From Rhizobium mesoamericanum STM3625 (GTDB lineage: Bacteria > Pseudomonadota > Alphaproteobacteria > Rhizobiales > Rhizobiaceae), in NCBI RefSeq assembly GCF_000312665.1, contig NZ_HF536772.1, forward strand, positions 1,204,382-1,268,381: DNA of 64,000 nt, in the 5' to 3' direction. Below, in pieces: positions 45,402 to 55,967 of this stretch (positions are counted from its first letter, which is position 1; every line of letters begins with the position of its first letter). A program made the translations under genes and the position numbers. The notes beneath the pieces are model-generated. The model was not told where the DNA came from, did no database searches, and saw nothing but the letters and a program-made list of their open reading frames with translations.

Positions 45402-45827
45402 TCAGGCCGGGACCAATCCATAAAGGCGCATGATCGCTTTCACATGCTCGATATCTGGCTTGCCCTGGACGTTGATGGCCAAAGCCATTTCTTCGAAATA
45501 CCGCCGCCCGATCAAGCCTGGCGTCATGGTGATCAAGGCCTTGGCGGTTTCACTGTGCAGGTTCTCGTGGGTGTGGACGTAGCCGCGCGGGATGAACAGA
45601 GTCTCCCCCGGGCCAATCTCGTGCTTGCGCCCGTCCAGCGTCGTCGTCATCGTGCCTGACAATCCATAGATTACTTCGTCGACGTCCCGGTGATAATGAG
45701 GGGCCGGGACACGTGCCTGAGGCGGGACCGTGAATTCGAACATTACAAGGACACCGGCACTCTGATCCTCGTCGATCAGAAACCGGATCTCCATGGCGCC
45801 GATCTGGATGAGGTTGCGATCTCGCAT
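45402..45827 (-). CDS. Cupin-domain protein
   Basis: A 141-residue single cupin protein starting MRDRNLIQIGAMEIRFL at 45827, with AGGAGG just upstream. The metal-site motif HYHRDVDEVIYGLSGTM supplies His-His-Glu, and GPGETLFIPRGYVHTHEN the second motif. A dioxygenase, isomerase or sensor role is possible; no partner gene points to one. Confidence 0.85.
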   Translation of the reverse strand: MRDRNLIQIGAMEIRFLIDEDQSAGVLVMFEFTVPPQARVPAPHYHRDVDEVIYGLSGTMTTTLDGRKHEIGPGETLFIPRGYVHTHENLHSETAKALITMTPGLIGRRYFEEMALAINVQGKPDIEHVKAIMRLYGLVPA

Positions 45828-45884
45828 CGAAGCCTCCTGACGGTCCGTTTTAATAAGACTACGCCGCAGGTCCGGCTTCGACAA

Positions 45885-45912
45885 GCCCGGGGCGGTGAGG
45901 CACGCCCCGAGC
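45885..45912 (-). terminator. GC-rich hairpin between trpS and the cupin gene
   Basis: GCCCGGGGCG and CGCCCCGAGC form a 10-bp stem with one mismatch and an 8-nt loop, 13 bp after the trpS stop. The T tract on the minus strand is poor (TTGTCG). Confidence 0.4.
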
Positions 45913-45925
45913 TAAGGTCGTATTT

Positions 45926-46990
45926 TCAGTATAAGAAGCCGACGATGTCGCGCACTTCCTTCATTGTCACCTCGGCTCGCGCCCGCGCCCGTTCGGAGCC
46001 GTTGCGCAGGATTGAGTCGATGTGGCTGGTGTCCGACATCAGGCGACGCATTTCAGCGGTGATCGGCGAGAGCACGTTGACGGCCAAATCAACAAGCGCC
46101 GGCTTGAACACCGAGAACTGCTGGCCGCCAAATTCGGCAAGCACGTCAGCCTTCGACCCGTCGGCAAGCGCGGCATAGATGCCGACGAGATTGTCGGCTT
46201 CCGGGCGACCCTTGAGACCGTCGACTTCGCTCGGCAAGCCTTCCGGATCGGTTTTGGCCTTGCGGATCTTCTTCGAGATTGCGTCCTCGTCGTCCATCAG
46301 GTTGATGCGCGAGAGATCCGACGGATCCGATTTCGACATCTTCTTGGTGCCGTCGCGAAGCGACATGACGCGCGGCGCCGGACCATCGATCAGCGGCTCG
46401 ACCATCGGGAAATAGGCATGCACTGGCTCATCGCCGACCGTGATGTCGATGCCGTAGCCCGTCTTGCGGATATGCTCCGCATAGTCGAGGTTGAACTTCA
46501 TGGCGATGTCGCGGGCGAGTTCTAGGTGCTGCTTCTGGTCGTCGCCAACCGGGACATGTGTGCCACGGTAAACGAGAATGTCGGCCGCCATTAGGCTCGG
46601 ATAGGCGTAAAGGCCGAGCGAGGCCTGCTCGCGGTCCTTGCCGGCCTTGTCCTTGAACTGCGTCATGCGGTTCATCCAACCAATGCGCGCGACGCAATTG
46701 AAGATCCAGGCGAGCTCGGCATGCTGAGGCACGGCCGACTGGTTGAAAACGATATGCTTTTCCGGATCAATGCCAGACGCGATGAAGGCGGCGGCGATCG
46801 AACGGATCTGGTTCGGCATATCCTCATGAACGAGCTGCGCCGTCAGCGCATGCATGTCAACGACGCAGTAGATGCAGTCGTTGCCTTCCTGCAATGCCAC
46901 GAATTTGCGGATGGCGCCGAGATAATTGCCGAGATGGAGATTGCCGGTCGGCTGGACGCCGGAGAAGACGACTTTCTTGAATTCGCTCAT
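45926..46990 (-). CDS. trpS: Tryptophanyl-tRNA synthetase
   Basis: A 354-residue class I synthetase. The HIGH-type motif is [10 protein letters not shown] (about 17-26) and the KMSKS motif is [10 protein letters not shown] (about 217-226). [11 protein letters not shown] and [13 protein letters not shown] are usual for the bacterial enzyme. It has its own leader and a hairpin downstream. Confidence 0.97.
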   Translation of the reverse strand: MSEFKKVVFSGVQPTGNLHLGNYLGAIRKFVALQEGNDCIYCVVDMHALTAQLVHEDMPNQIRSIAAAFIASGIDPEKHIVFNQSAVPQHAELAWIFNCVARIGWMNRMTQFKDKAGKDREQASLGLYAYPSLMAADILVYRGTHVPVGDDQKQHLELARDIAMKFNLDYAEHIRKTGYGIDITVGDEPVHAYFPMVEPLIDGPAPRVMSLRDGTKKMSKSDPSDLSRINLMDDEDAISKKIRKAKTDPEGLPSEVDGLKGRPEADNLVGIYAALADGSKADVLAEFGGQQFSVFKPALVDLAVNVLSPITAEMRRLMSDTSHIDSILRNGSERARARAEVTMKEVRDIVGFLY

Positions 46991-47087
46991 TATGTCCTCG
47001 ATTAGGCTGGTGGAGGGCCCCAGGGTCTGTAACCCATGTTGCTAACGGGCGCGCTTATGCACGGGCGCGGTACGGCAATCAAGGGGT

Positions 47088-47483
47088 TCAGCCTGCGACG
47101 TGTTCGATCAGGTCGAAGGTGTTGCCGTAAGGATCCGAAAACACGGCGACCGTCCCGTAGACCTCGTGTCGGGGCCCCTCAAGAAATTGCACGCCGTTAG
47201 CCAGCATCGACGAATGGTCACGCGCAAAATCGTCGGTCTTAAGGAAGAAGCCAACCCGCCCGCCAGTCTGGTTGCCCATCGCCGCCATTTGTCGGTCGTT
47301 GGCAGCCTGCGCGAGCAAAAATGCCGCGCCATCTTCGCCCGTCGGCCCGACCACGACCCATCGCTTGCCGTCCGGCTGGACATCGTCCTGAAGGCAGTCA
47401 AAGCCGAGCGCGCCGCAGTAGAAGTCTTTGGCGCGATCGTAATCGTCGACGACCAGCGTTACCAGAAAAAGCGATTGGGACAT
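47088..47483 (-). CDS. VOC-family protein
   Basis: A 131-residue glyoxalase-fold protein starting MSQSLFLVTLVVDDYDRAKDFY at 47483. The end VAVFSDPYGNTFDLIEHVAG is the standard VOC C-terminus. Substrate unknown. It stands alone upstream of trpS on the same strand, 97 bp away. Confidence 0.87.
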   Translation of the reverse strand: MSQSLFLVTLVVDDYDRAKDFYCGALGFDCLQDDVQPDGKRWVVVGPTGEDGAAFLLAQAANDRQMAAMGNQTGGRVGFFLKTDDFARDHSSMLANGVQFLEGPRHEVYGTVAVFSDPYGNTFDLIEHVAG

Positions 47484-47791
47484 TACAGGCTCCGATTTGC
47501 GGTGAGGTGTTGTTGCTAAGGATGAGCAGCCGGTCAAGGGTCACCATCGTTTGGTCCCATGTGCCAACCGTCATGGCGGGCTTGCCCCGGAATGAGCGCT
47601 GCTCGAATGTTTGCGTGACGTGAAAAGTTATACCCCTTTTGACGAGTATCTAATTCATAAATTAGTGGTAAAAGAAGGCATGCTTCCGTTACGTAAGGTA
47701 AAGAATTTCACAAAAAGGCCATTTTTGGGGAGAGCTTTCCATCCGCCAGAAACGTGCGCCGGTGATCCGGTGTATACGAGGGGAGGGAACC
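47484..47791. other. Intergenic region between divergent VOC and M15-like genes
   Basis: 308 bp without a supportable gene. It is more AT-rich than its surroundings around 47625-47720. It contains the dyad CTAATT-CATA-AATTAG (47650-47665), TTGACG at 47639, and a short GGTGATCCGG-containing leader before the M15 gene. Probably carries both promoters. Confidence 0.5.
47650..47665. promoter_or_regulatory. Candidate operator dyad CTAATT-N4-AATTAG
   Basis: A perfect 6-bp inverted repeat in the upstream region of the secreted M15-like gene, 126 bp before its ATG. Symmetric AT-rich operators of this size bind MarR or XRE-type dimers. Function inferred from symmetry and position only. Confidence 0.35.
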
Positions 47792-48217
47792 ATGCATTCC
47801 GCATTTTCCATCGCACTCGCCGGCCTGTTCAGTCTGTCGTGTTTCGACAGTGCCGACGCCCAGAATGTCAGAAGAGTTGCCATACCGCCGCTCAAGCACC
47901 AAGAAACGCTCGCCTACTCTCTGCAGACCATCAGCGTCCAGGCGAACTGCTTCCCGCCGCAGCTGCGCGGCGTCCTTGCCTATATCGCAGCCAGAACCGG
48001 CCGCCGTCCGATAGTAACCTCGGGGCTGCGAGTGCACGGCCGATCGCACTCTCAACATCGCTATTGCGCAGCCGCGGACATCCGGATTCCCGGTGTGTCG
48101 GAGCAAACGATCATTGCGATTGCCGCAACGGCACCAGGAATCGGCGGAATCGGCCGCTACTGCAACGGCATCGTTCATGTTGACGTCGGGCCTAGACGAC
48201 GATGGACCTACTGTTGA
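47792..48217 (+). CDS. Secreted M15-like peptidase-fold protein
   Basis: A 141-residue protein starting MHSAFSIALAGLFSL after GGGAGGGAACC. Signal peptide about 1-23 (cleavage after SADA). The mature part carries the zinc site pattern of the M15A (D-Ala-D-Ala carboxypeptidase-like) family: SGLRVHGRSHSQHRYCAAADIR supplies His and Asp, and IVHVDVGPRRRW the third ligand. Conserved Cys residues could form disulfides. Expected to act on peptidoglycan peptides in the periplasm; activity not shown. Confidence 0.82.
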   Translation: MHSAFSIALAGLFSLSCFDSADAQNVRRVAIPPLKHQETLAYSLQTISVQANCFPPQLRGVLAYIAARTGRRPIVTSGLRVHGRSHSQHRYCAAADIRIPGVSEQTIIAIAATAPGIGGIGRYCNGIVHVDVGPRRRWTYC

Positions 48218-48239
48218 AGCACTGCGCCAGTACCCCCCG

Positions 48240-49820
48240 CTAGCCTTCCACTTTTTTTGCCGGCGTGCGATTCAGGTTTCGCCGGATCATGCCGAGGTTT
48301 GCGCCGCCGATCAGGAACGCCGTGACGAAGTAGACCGCCATGGCGATGACGATCAAAAGGCCGAGCGTGCCGACCTTCGTCGCCAGATGCGCGCTTGAGG
48401 CGAGCCACGGTTCCCAGCGGTGCTGCAGGTAGATGATCACGCCGCCCATCACGCCTGCGGAGACGACGAGTAGCGACGTGCGCCGCGCCAGCGCCCATTC
48501 CCAAGTAAGGTGGCCGCGGCGCAGCAGCGTCGTGAAAAGAAGGACGGTGCTGATCCAGCCCGCCGTTGCTTCCGCGACCGCAATGCCTGGGGCGCCGAGG
48601 AACGGGAAGAGGGTGAGCGCGGTCGCGCAGTTGACTCCCACGGCGACGGCGGAAAAGCGCATCGGCGTCTTGGTGTCCTCGCGCGCATAAAATCCTGGTT
48701 GCAGCGCCTTGATCAGCACGAATGCAGGCAGCCCGATGCCATAGATGGCGAGGATGGACCCGACGATCGAGGTGTTTTCCTGATGGAAGGCGCCGCGCTC
48801 ATAGAGCACGCGGATGATCTCGTCGGAGAGGATCCAGAGCGCAAAGGCGGCCGGGATGGTCAGAAACAGCACGAATTCCATCGACCGGTTCTGCAGGTTG
48901 GCGGCCTCGCGCAGATTGCCGCCCTTAAGGGCGCGAGCCAGCTCCGGTAGTAGAACCACGCCGACGGCGACACCGACGACGCCGAGCGGCAGCTGGTAAA
49001 TCCGGTCCGCATATTGAAGCGCGGCGATCGCGCCTTCGCGAGCGGAGGCGATCGCCTGGCCGATCATTTGATTGATCTGGGTGATGCCGCCGGTGACGGC
49101 AGCTGGGACCGCGAGGATCAGCAGGCGCTTGACGTTCGATGTAAAGCGCGGAAAGCGAAGGCCAATGCTCATCCCGGCATGCAGGACGCCGACGTAAACC
49201 ACGACGAGTTGCAAAATGCCGGCCGCCAGTACGCCCCAGGAGAGATACCAGGCGGTCTGAAGTGGTTCCGCGCCGGTGTAGAGCGCGTAAAACAGCGCCC
49301 CGATCATGACCACGTTGAGAAAAACGGGCGCAATCGCTGCAGCGAAGAAATGATGCAACGAATTCAGCATTCCGCTCATCATCGCCGTTAGCGACATACA
49401 CATGAGATAAGGGAACATCACCGCCGCCATCCGGACGGTGATCGAGAATTTTTCCGCATCGTCGGCAAAGCCCGGCGCGATGACGAACCGCACGAGCAGT
49501 GGCATAGAGAGCTCCATCACGATGGTGATGATGAGCAGTACCGAAAACAAAACGCCAAAGACTTCCTCGGAGAAGCGCTTGGCGCCATCCGTTCCGTTTG
49601 CCTCGATCTCCTTGGCGAAGAGCGGCACGAAGGCGGCGTTGAACGCACCTTCGGCAAAGAGCCGGCGGAAGAGGTTCGGAAAGCGGAAGGCGGCGTAGAA
49701 TACGTCTGCCATCGGACCGGTGCCGAGGGCTGCGGCCATCAGCGTTTCACGGGCAAAACCGAAGATGCGGCTGCCAAGCGTGGCACCGCCGACGGTGGCG
49801 AATTTTCTAACGAGGCTCAT
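48240..49820 (-). CDS. murJ: MurJ, lipid II flippase
   Basis: A 526-residue MOP-superfamily protein with about 14 hydrophobic segments. The N-terminus MSLVRKFATVGGATLGSRIFGFARETLMAAALG and DVFYAAFRFPNLFRRLFAEGAFNAAFVPLFA are the family signature. It flips lipid II for peptidoglycan assembly. It starts 10 bp after glnD ends, as in many alphaproteobacteria. Confidence 0.96.
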   Translation of the reverse strand: MSLVRKFATVGGATLGSRIFGFARETLMAAALGTGPMADVFYAAFRFPNLFRRLFAEGAFNAAFVPLFAKEIEANGTDGAKRFSEEVFGVLFSVLLIITIVMELSMPLLVRFVIAPGFADDAEKFSITVRMAAVMFPYLMCMSLTAMMSGMLNSLHHFFAAAIAPVFLNVVMIGALFYALYTGAEPLQTAWYLSWGVLAAGILQLVVVYVGVLHAGMSIGLRFPRFTSNVKRLLILAVPAAVTGGITQINQMIGQAIASAREGAIAALQYADRIYQLPLGVVGVAVGVVLLPELARALKGGNLREAANLQNRSMEFVLFLTIPAAFALWILSDEIIRVLYERGAFHQENTSIVGSILAIYGIGLPAFVLIKALQPGFYAREDTKTPMRFSAVAVGVNCATALTLFPFLGAPGIAVAEATAGWISTVLLFTTLLRRGHLTWEWALARRTSLLVVSAGVMGGVIIYLQHRWEPWLASSAHLATKVGTLGLLIVIAMAVYFVTAFLIGGANLGMIRRNLNRTPAKKVEG

Positions 49821-49830
49821 ACGTTTTGGC

Positions 49831-52740
49831 TCATGCGGGCGAATCCGCCTTCTTTTCTGTCTGCGTCGTAGCGCGGGACGTGGTCGGCGGCGCGATGATG
49901 CCTGAGGGCATGCGTTCGCGCAGCTCGTCCTGCTCCTCTGCCATCACGGCCTTGAGGCGCGCGGTGATGTTCGAGCGTTTGCTGTCGCCCGAGATCTTCT
50001 GGCCGACAAGGTCGGTCACGTAGAAGGTATCGATGACCTTCTCGCCGAAGGTGGTGATGCGGGCCGATTGAATATCGAGCGACAGATCCGAGAGAACCGC
50101 CGTGATTTCCGACAGCAAGCCCGGTCGGTCAAGGCATTCTACCTCGATGACGGTGAACTTGTTCGATAGGCTGTTCGAGATGTTGACCGACGGCGGGATG
50201 ACGAAGGCCTTGCTCTTCTTGCGGTTCTTGGTCCGCGTCGCGATCACCTCGGGGAGCCGCTTGCGGCCGGAAAGCACGTCCTCGATCATCCGCCCAATGG
50301 TGCCTGCACGCCGTAGCTCGTCGGCGTCGTCTTTGAACTCGCGACTGACATGGATGGTATCAAGCGCACGGCCATCCGAGGTCGTGAAGATCTGCGCGTC
50401 GACAATATTGGCGCCAGCCGCGGCACAGGCCCCAGCAATGACGGCCAAGAGGCGCGGATGGTCGGGCGACAATACTGTGATTTCGGTGATTGCATGGAAA
50501 CTGTCGGTTCGCACCATCGTTGCCAGCGCCTGACCTGCCTTGTCCGCCTGTCTGATAAATCCGGCATGGCGCACCTGGTCTTCCAGGGGAACGGAAAGCA
50601 GGTAGGGCTGATAGTGCAGCTTGCTGTAGATCTTGCGGTCCTTCTGGCTCCAGTCGGAGAGCGCATTGTAGAGCGCTTCGGCCGCGAAGTTGGCGCGCTC
50701 CTTGCGTGAAACCTCCGAGAAGCCGCCGGCAAGCAGCAGTTCCGTTTCATAATAAAGCGTGCGCAGCAACTGACCCTTCCAGCCGTTCCAGACACCGGGA
50801 CCGACGGCGCGGATGTCACAGATCGTCAGGATAAGCAACATCTTCAGACGGTCGAGCGACTGCACCACATCGGCAAAATCGGTGATCGTCTTTCGGTCCG
50901 TGAGGTCGCGGGTCTGCGCGACCATCGACATAGCCAGATGCTCCTGGATCAACCAGACGACCATCTCCGTCTGCTTCTGCGACAGGCCAAAGCGAGCGCA
51001 CAGCTTGCGGGCAACGCGGGCGCCGGCGATCGAATGATCCTCCTGTCGGCCCTTGGCAATGTCGTGCAGCAGCACGGCGACGTAAAGCGCTTCGCGGTCC
51101 TCGATGCCGGGCATCAGCTTGTTCGCGAGCGGGTGCAGGTCGTCGGCCTTGCCCTTGTCGATCTCCGACAGCACCTCGACCGTGCGGATCAGATGCTCAT
51201 CTACCGTATAGTGGTGGTACATATTGAACTGCATCATCGCGACGATCTTGCCGAATTCCGGGATGAAGCGCCCGAGCACTCCAGCCTCGTTCATACGCCG
51301 AAGTATCAGCGCCGGATCGCGCTTCGAGGTCAGGATCGACATGAAGAGGCGATTTGCCTCGTCATTCTCGCGCAGATTGTTGTCAATCAGGCTTAGCGAA
51401 CGGGTGACGCGCTTCAGTGCGTCCGGATGGAATTCCAGCCCATTGATATCGGCGACATGGAACAGGCGGATGATGCTGACCGGATCACTCTTGAATACAT
51501 CGGGGCTTGCGAGCGCGATACGGCCGCGATCCTCGACAAACTCGGTGCTGCCGGCGATCTTGCGGCTACGATTTGCAAAGCGGCTGATGACGCCGGTCAG
51601 ACCCGGCGTCGACTTCGCCTGCTGGTCCTCGAGCGCTGCGCAGAGAATGCGCGTCAGGTCGCCGACATCCTTGGCGACGAGGAAGTAGTGCTTCATGAAG
51701 CGTTCGACGGCGGAGAGGCCGGGGCGGGAATGATATCCAAGCGCCTCGGCGATCTCGCGCTGGATATCGAAGGACAGGCGTTCTTCGGCTTTTCCGGTCA
51801 GGAAATGCATGTGGCAGCGCACTGCCCAGAGGAAATCATCGGCCTTCTGGAAGACGTGATACTCGTGCTTCGAGAGAACGCCGAGCGGGACAAGCTCTGC
51901 CGTATCGCGGACATGGTAGTAGTATTTCGAGATCCAGAAGAGCGTGTGCAGGTCGCGCAAGCCGCCCTTTCCTTCCTTGACGTTAGGCTCGACCAGATAG
52001 CGCGTGTCGCCGGCCTTGCGGTGGCGCTCGTCGCGCTCGGCAAGCTTCGCGGCGATAAATTCGGGACCGGTGCCGGTGACGATTTCCTTGTCGAAGCGCG
52101 CCTCGAGCTGCGCCTCGAGCGAGCGCAGGCCGCAGATGTAGCGCATTTCAAGGATCGCGGTACGGATCGTCATGTCTGATTTCGACAACGCGATGCATTC
52201 TTCAATCGTGCGTGTCGCGTGTCCGACCTTGAAGCCCATGTCCCAAAGGACGTAGAGCATGAATTCGACCGCCTTGTGCGTCTCCTCCGCCGGCTTCGGC
52301 TGAAACAGGAACAGGAGGTCGATATCGGAGCCCGGCGCCAGCGTGTCGCGCCCATAGCCGCCGACGGCCGTGACGGCGAACTTGTCCTTCTGTTTCGGGA
52401 AGACATGGGCACAGACGAACTCGTAGAGAGCTGTCGTAATCTGGTCCTGCAGCCATGAAATCCGGCGGGCGCAATTGATACCGCTGCCGTCGGCCGAAAG
52501 CAGTTCTCGTGCCTTCCGCCGACCTTCGCTGCTCGCCTTCTTGAGGGTCGCCAGCAGATCGGATCGCATGACGTCAGGCCGTGTCTTGTTGGCCTCGGCC
52601 ACGGCGTCACACATCTTCAGGAGATAGTCGGTGTCGAGGATATCGGAGAAATCGATTTCGTTCGTCGTCGCCATGCGCGGGGCGGCTTCCTGTTCGCGCG
52701 GCGCAGCCGCTTCCTGCTGCGCCTCTCGTTTCGTCTGCAT
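49831..52740 (-). CDS. glnD: GlnD, bifunctional PII uridylyltransferase/uridylyl-removing enzyme
   Basis: A 969-residue nitrogen sensor that modifies PII proteins GlnB/GlnK according to glutamine level. Nucleotidyltransferase domain: [19 protein letters not shown] (about 127-145). HD domain: [20 protein letters not shown] (about 515-534). Two ACT domains lie at the C-terminus ([21 protein letters not shown] and [20 protein letters not shown]), where glutamine is sensed. An alternative start [11 protein letters not shown] at 52674 would remove 22 residues. Upstream of murJ. Confidence 0.96.
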   Translation of the reverse strand: MQTKREAQQEAAAPREQEAAPRMATTNEIDFSDILDTDYLLKMCDAVAEANKTRPDVMRSDLLATLKKASSEGRRKARELLSADGSGINCARRISWLQDQITTALYEFVCAHVFPKQKDKFAVTAVGGYGRDTLAPGSDIDLLFLFQPKPAEETHKAVEFMLYVLWDMGFKVGHATRTIEECIALSKSDMTIRTAILEMRYICGLRSLEAQLEARFDKEIVTGTGPEFIAAKLAERDERHRKAGDTRYLVEPNVKEGKGGLRDLHTLFWISKYYYHVRDTAELVPLGVLSKHEYHVFQKADDFLWAVRCHMHFLTGKAEERLSFDIQREIAEALGYHSRPGLSAVERFMKHYFLVAKDVGDLTRILCAALEDQQAKSTPGLTGVISRFANRSRKIAGSTEFVEDRGRIALASPDVFKSDPVSIIRLFHVADINGLEFHPDALKRVTRSLSLIDNNLRENDEANRLFMSILTSKRDPALILRRMNEAGVLGRFIPEFGKIVAMMQFNMYHHYTVDEHLIRTVEVLSEIDKGKADDLHPLANKLMPGIEDREALYVAVLLHDIAKGRQEDHSIAGARVARKLCARFGLSQKQTEMVVWLIQEHLAMSMVAQTRDLTDRKTITDFADVVQSLDRLKMLLILTICDIRAVGPGVWNGWKGQLLRTLYYETELLLAGGFSEVSRKERANFAAEALYNALSDWSQKDRKIYSKLHYQPYLLSVPLEDQVRHAGFIRQADKAGQALATMVRTDSFHAITEITVLSPDHPRLLAVIAGACAAAGANIVDAQIFTTSDGRALDTIHVSREFKDDADELRRAGTIGRMIEDVLSGRKRLPEVIATRTKNRKKSKAFVIPPSVNISNSLSNKFTVIEVECLDRPGLLSEITAVLSDLSLDIQSARITTFGEKVIDTFYVTDLVGQKISGDSKRSNITARLKAVMAEEQDELRERMPSGIIAPPTTSRATTQTEKKADSPA

Positions 52741-52844
52741 GCGCTATAGCCTCTTTGCCCGCCGATGACACGGGATTTCCTACTGCAGAACCCTTAATTT
52801 TGGCGAAAAGGTGTTGTCGGCCGGAAACCGTCGGCATCAGGCGA

Positions 52845-53120
52845 TCAGGCAGCGATCAGCGCCCGCACGGAATAGAGCACCTGACGTGTCTCGCTGGTAA
52901 TCGCCTCCAGCGTCTCTTGGTCACACTCGCGGTAGCCTGCTTTGGCAACACAGGACGATAGCTCCAGAATCCTGGCGCAGCAGCGGATGATCTGCAACAG
53001 ACCGAAGGGAGAGGCCCATCCGCGGGGCATGCCGCGCTCGTCCGCGAGCCGCAGCGCTTCAAGCGCGCTGAAGATCGCCGCAAGCCTCTGGGTCTCGTTG
53101 AACAGCCGGTCCATGAACAT
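52845..53120 (-). CDS. Small protein of unknown function between mutS and glnD
   Basis: A 91-residue protein starting MFMDRLFNETQRLAAIF (an ATG at 53114 is an alternative start). It is helical, with four Cys (RCCARILELSSC, RECDQ) and no known motif. It begins 3 bp after the mutS stop, so it is co-transcribed with and possibly coupled to mutS. A 104-bp gap separates it from glnD. Coding potential is supported by the tight junction and protein-like composition; no function is proposed. Confidence 0.6.
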   Translation of the reverse strand: MFMDRLFNETQRLAAIFSALEALRLADERGMPRGWASPFGLLQIIRCCARILELSSCVAKAGYRECDQETLEAITSETRQVLYSVRALIAA

Positions 53121-53123
53121 CGG

Positions 53124-55856
53124 TCATCCCTGCTTCAGCTTCTTCTTAAGTTCGTAGAGCGCATCCATTGCCTCGCGCGGGGTCATGTCGTCGAGGCTCA
53201 TACCCTTCAGGGCTTCCTCCACCTTCGAGGGGCCACGATTGCCATCCTCGCGACGCACAGCCACCTGGAACAGCGGTAGATCGTCGATAAGCTGGCTCGC
53301 CGGGTTCTTGCGGTCGGCATCCTCGAGACGCATCAACACGTCGCGGGCGCGGGACACGACCGAGGCCGGCAAACCTGCCAGTCGGGCAACCTGGATGCCA
53401 TAGGAGCGGTCGGCAGCACCGGGGCCCACCTCATGCAGGAAGATCACGTCGCCGTCCCATTCCTTCACGCGCATCGTCGCGTTCGATAGGCGTGCAAGCT
53501 TTTCCGAAAGCACCGTCAGCTCATGGAAATGGGTGGCGAAGAGACCACGGCAGCGGTTCGCCTCATGCAGATGCTCGACCGCGGCCCAAGCGATGGAGAG
53601 GCCGTCGAAAGTTGCCGTACCGCGGCCGATCTCGTCGAGAATGACGAGCGACCGGTCTGTCGCCTGGTTGAGGATCGCGGCCGTTTCGACCATTTCCACC
53701 ATGAACGTAGAGCGGCCGCGAGCGAGATCGTCGGAGGCGCCGACGCGCGAGAACAGGCGATCGACGATGCCGATATGGGCGGAGATCGCCGGTACGAAGG
53801 AACCTGTCTGCGCGAGGATCGCAATCAGCGCGTTCTGACGCAGAAAGGTCGACTTGCCGCCCATGTTCGGGCCTGTCAGCAGCCAGATCGCGCCATCCTT
53901 GCCGTCGGAGACTGGCGACAGATCGCAGTTGTTGGCCACGAATGGGCCGGATGACTGCCGCCGCAGCGCCTGCTCGACGACCGGGTGGCGCCCGCCTTCG
54001 ATTGCAAAGATCTTCGAGTGATCGACGAGCGGCCGGCAATAGGCCTGTTCGTCGGCCAGAAGCGCAAGGCCGGCGGCAACGTCGATGACGGCCAGGGCGC
54101 GAGCGCCCGCCTTGATTGCCTCGGCCTCGGCGACGACGGCCGAGGTCATGTGGTCGAAGGCCGCCAGTTCGATCGCAAGCGCCTTGTCGGCGGCGTTAGC
54201 GATCCGGCTTTCCAGGTCTGCAAGTTCGGTCGTGGTGAACCGCATCGCGTTCGCCATCGTCTGGCGGTGAATGAAGCGGCCCTTCGCCTCCGGCGTATCG
54301 GTCATCGGTCCGGCATTGCCGGCAGTGACCTCGATGAAATAGCCGAGGATGTTGTTGTGCTTGATCTTCAGCGACTTTATGCCGGTTTCCTCGGCATATT
54401 GCAGCTGCAGGCCGGCAATCACGCGGCGTGACTGATCACGAAGCGCCCTGACCTCGTCGAGTTCGGCATTGGCGCCATCCCTCAGGAAGCCGCCGTCGCG
54501 CTTCAGCAGGGGTAGCTCATCGCCGAGTGTCTCGGACAGTAGCGCCGCGAGGCCGGAGGGGAGGGCCTGAAGGCTCGAAAGCGCAAGCTTCAGTTCCTCC
54601 GGCAGCAGCGCGTCCGCCAGCAACCGAGCGAGATCACCTGCAGCGCAAAGTCCCTGTCGGATGGCGGCAAGGTCTCGCGGTCCGCCGCGGTCGAGTGCAA
54701 GGCGGGAAAGCGCCCGCGGCATATCCGGCACATGCTTGAGATGGTGGCGCAGGTCGCCGCAAAGCGAGGGCTCCTCCATCAGGAAGCCAATCGAATCCAG
54801 CCGCTCATTGATACGTATGGGGTCGGTCAGTGGAGACATCAGCCGTTCGGCGAGCAAGCGCGCGCCGCCGCCGGTCACTGTGCGGTCGATCGCCTTCAGC
54901 AGCGAGCCGTTGCGATCGCCCGACAACGTGCGGACAAGTTCGAGATTGGCGCGGGTGGCCGGATCGATGAACAGCGTCGAAGCGCCGCTCTCGCGCTCCG
55001 GACGCCCGAGCGGCGGTCGTTCGGCGATCTGTGTCTTCTCGACGTAGGCGACGGCTGCAGCGGCGGCGGCAAGCTCGGCGCGCGAAAAGCTGCCGAAGCC
55101 GTCGAGCGTCGAGACATTGAAATAACGTGCGATCCGCCCTTCGGCAGTGGCGCTGTCGAAGAGCACAGCCGGCTGCGGAACGGCGGTGCGGCCCAGTACG
55201 TCGAAAACGGGTTTCAGCTCGGGATCGTGAAAGATCGTATCGGGCACGATCAGTTCACGCGGGTCGATGCGTAGGATATCGGCGAGCAGGCGCGAGTTTT
55301 CAGTCTCGGCCACTCGGAAAATCCCGGTCGAGATGTCGATCCAGGCGAGCGCCAGTACCGGCTCGGCGCTGGCGCGAATCCGGGTAAGCGCCATCAGATA
55401 GTTCGATTCCGATGGCGAAAGCAGCTTTTCCTCGGTGATCGTGCCCGGTGTCACGAGGCGGACGACGTCGCGCTTCACGACCGATTTGGAGCCGCGCTTT
55501 TTGGCTTCCGCCGGGTCCTCGACCTGTTCGCAGACGGCAACCCGGAAGCCGAGGGCGATCAGTTTCTGCAGATAGTCGTCGGCCGCATGAACAGGCACCC
55601 CGCACATCGGAATGTCCTGCCCCATGTGCTGACCCCGACGGGTGAGCGTGATGCCGAGCGCGCGGGAGGCTTCCAGTGCATCCTCGAAGAACAGTTCATA
55701 GAAATCGCCCATGCGATAGAACAACAGCGAGTCAGGGTTGTTGGCCTTGATCTCGATGAATTGCTCCATCATCGGTGTTGCCGAGGCGCGACTTTCTTCC
55801 GTGGTCAGCTCGGCAGCCGAAAAGGCTTCTATTCCAGTGTCAATTCGTTCGTTCAC
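53124..55856 (-). CDS. mutS: MutS, DNA mismatch recognition ATPase
   Basis: A 910-residue mismatch repair protein. The best start is a GTG at 55856 ([12 protein letters not shown]); the in-frame ATG farther upstream adds a non-homologous segment, and later Met codons would remove conserved sequence. Mismatch-contact motif: [17 protein letters not shown] (Phe-x-Glu within). Walker A is [14 protein letters not shown] and the signature is [15 protein letters not shown], with the C-terminal helix-turn-helix. It is divergent from tme over about 110 bp. Confidence 0.95.
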   Translation of the reverse strand: MNERIDTGIEAFSAAELTTEESRASATPMMEQFIEIKANNPDSLLFYRMGDFYELFFEDALEASRALGITLTRRGQHMGQDIPMCGVPVHAADDYLQKLIALGFRVAVCEQVEDPAEAKKRGSKSVVKRDVVRLVTPGTITEEKLLSPSESNYLMALTRIRASAEPVLALAWIDISTGIFRVAETENSRLLADILRIDPRELIVPDTIFHDPELKPVFDVLGRTAVPQPAVLFDSATAEGRIARYFNVSTLDGFGSFSRAELAAAAAAVAYVEKTQIAERPPLGRPERESGASTLFIDPATRANLELVRTLSGDRNGSLLKAIDRTVTGGGARLLAERLMSPLTDPIRINERLDSIGFLMEEPSLCGDLRHHLKHVPDMPRALSRLALDRGGPRDLAAIRQGLCAAGDLARLLADALLPEELKLALSSLQALPSGLAALLSETLGDELPLLKRDGGFLRDGANAELDEVRALRDQSRRVIAGLQLQYAEETGIKSLKIKHNNILGYFIEVTAGNAGPMTDTPEAKGRFIHRQTMANAMRFTTTELADLESRIANAADKALAIELAAFDHMTSAVVAEAEAIKAGARALAVIDVAAGLALLADEQAYCRPLVDHSKIFAIEGGRHPVVEQALRRQSSGPFVANNCDLSPVSDGKDGAIWLLTGPNMGGKSTFLRQNALIAILAQTGSFVPAISAHIGIVDRLFSRVGASDDLARGRSTFMVEMVETAAILNQATDRSLVILDEIGRGTATFDGLSIAWAAVEHLHEANRCRGLFATHFHELTVLSEKLARLSNATMRVKEWDGDVIFLHEVGPGAADRSYGIQVARLAGLPASVVSRARDVLMRLEDADRKNPASQLIDDLPLFQVAVRREDGNRGPSKVEEALKGMSLDDMTPREAMDALYELKKKLKQG

Positions 55857-55967
55857 GGAGATGCATTTTTTCCAAAAAAGAGGTGCCAACCCTAGCTGCC
55901 CACAGCTATAGATGACAACCGCGATTGAGGAAGAGCAAGGCGTCACCCACAAGACGTTGGAGGAAAA

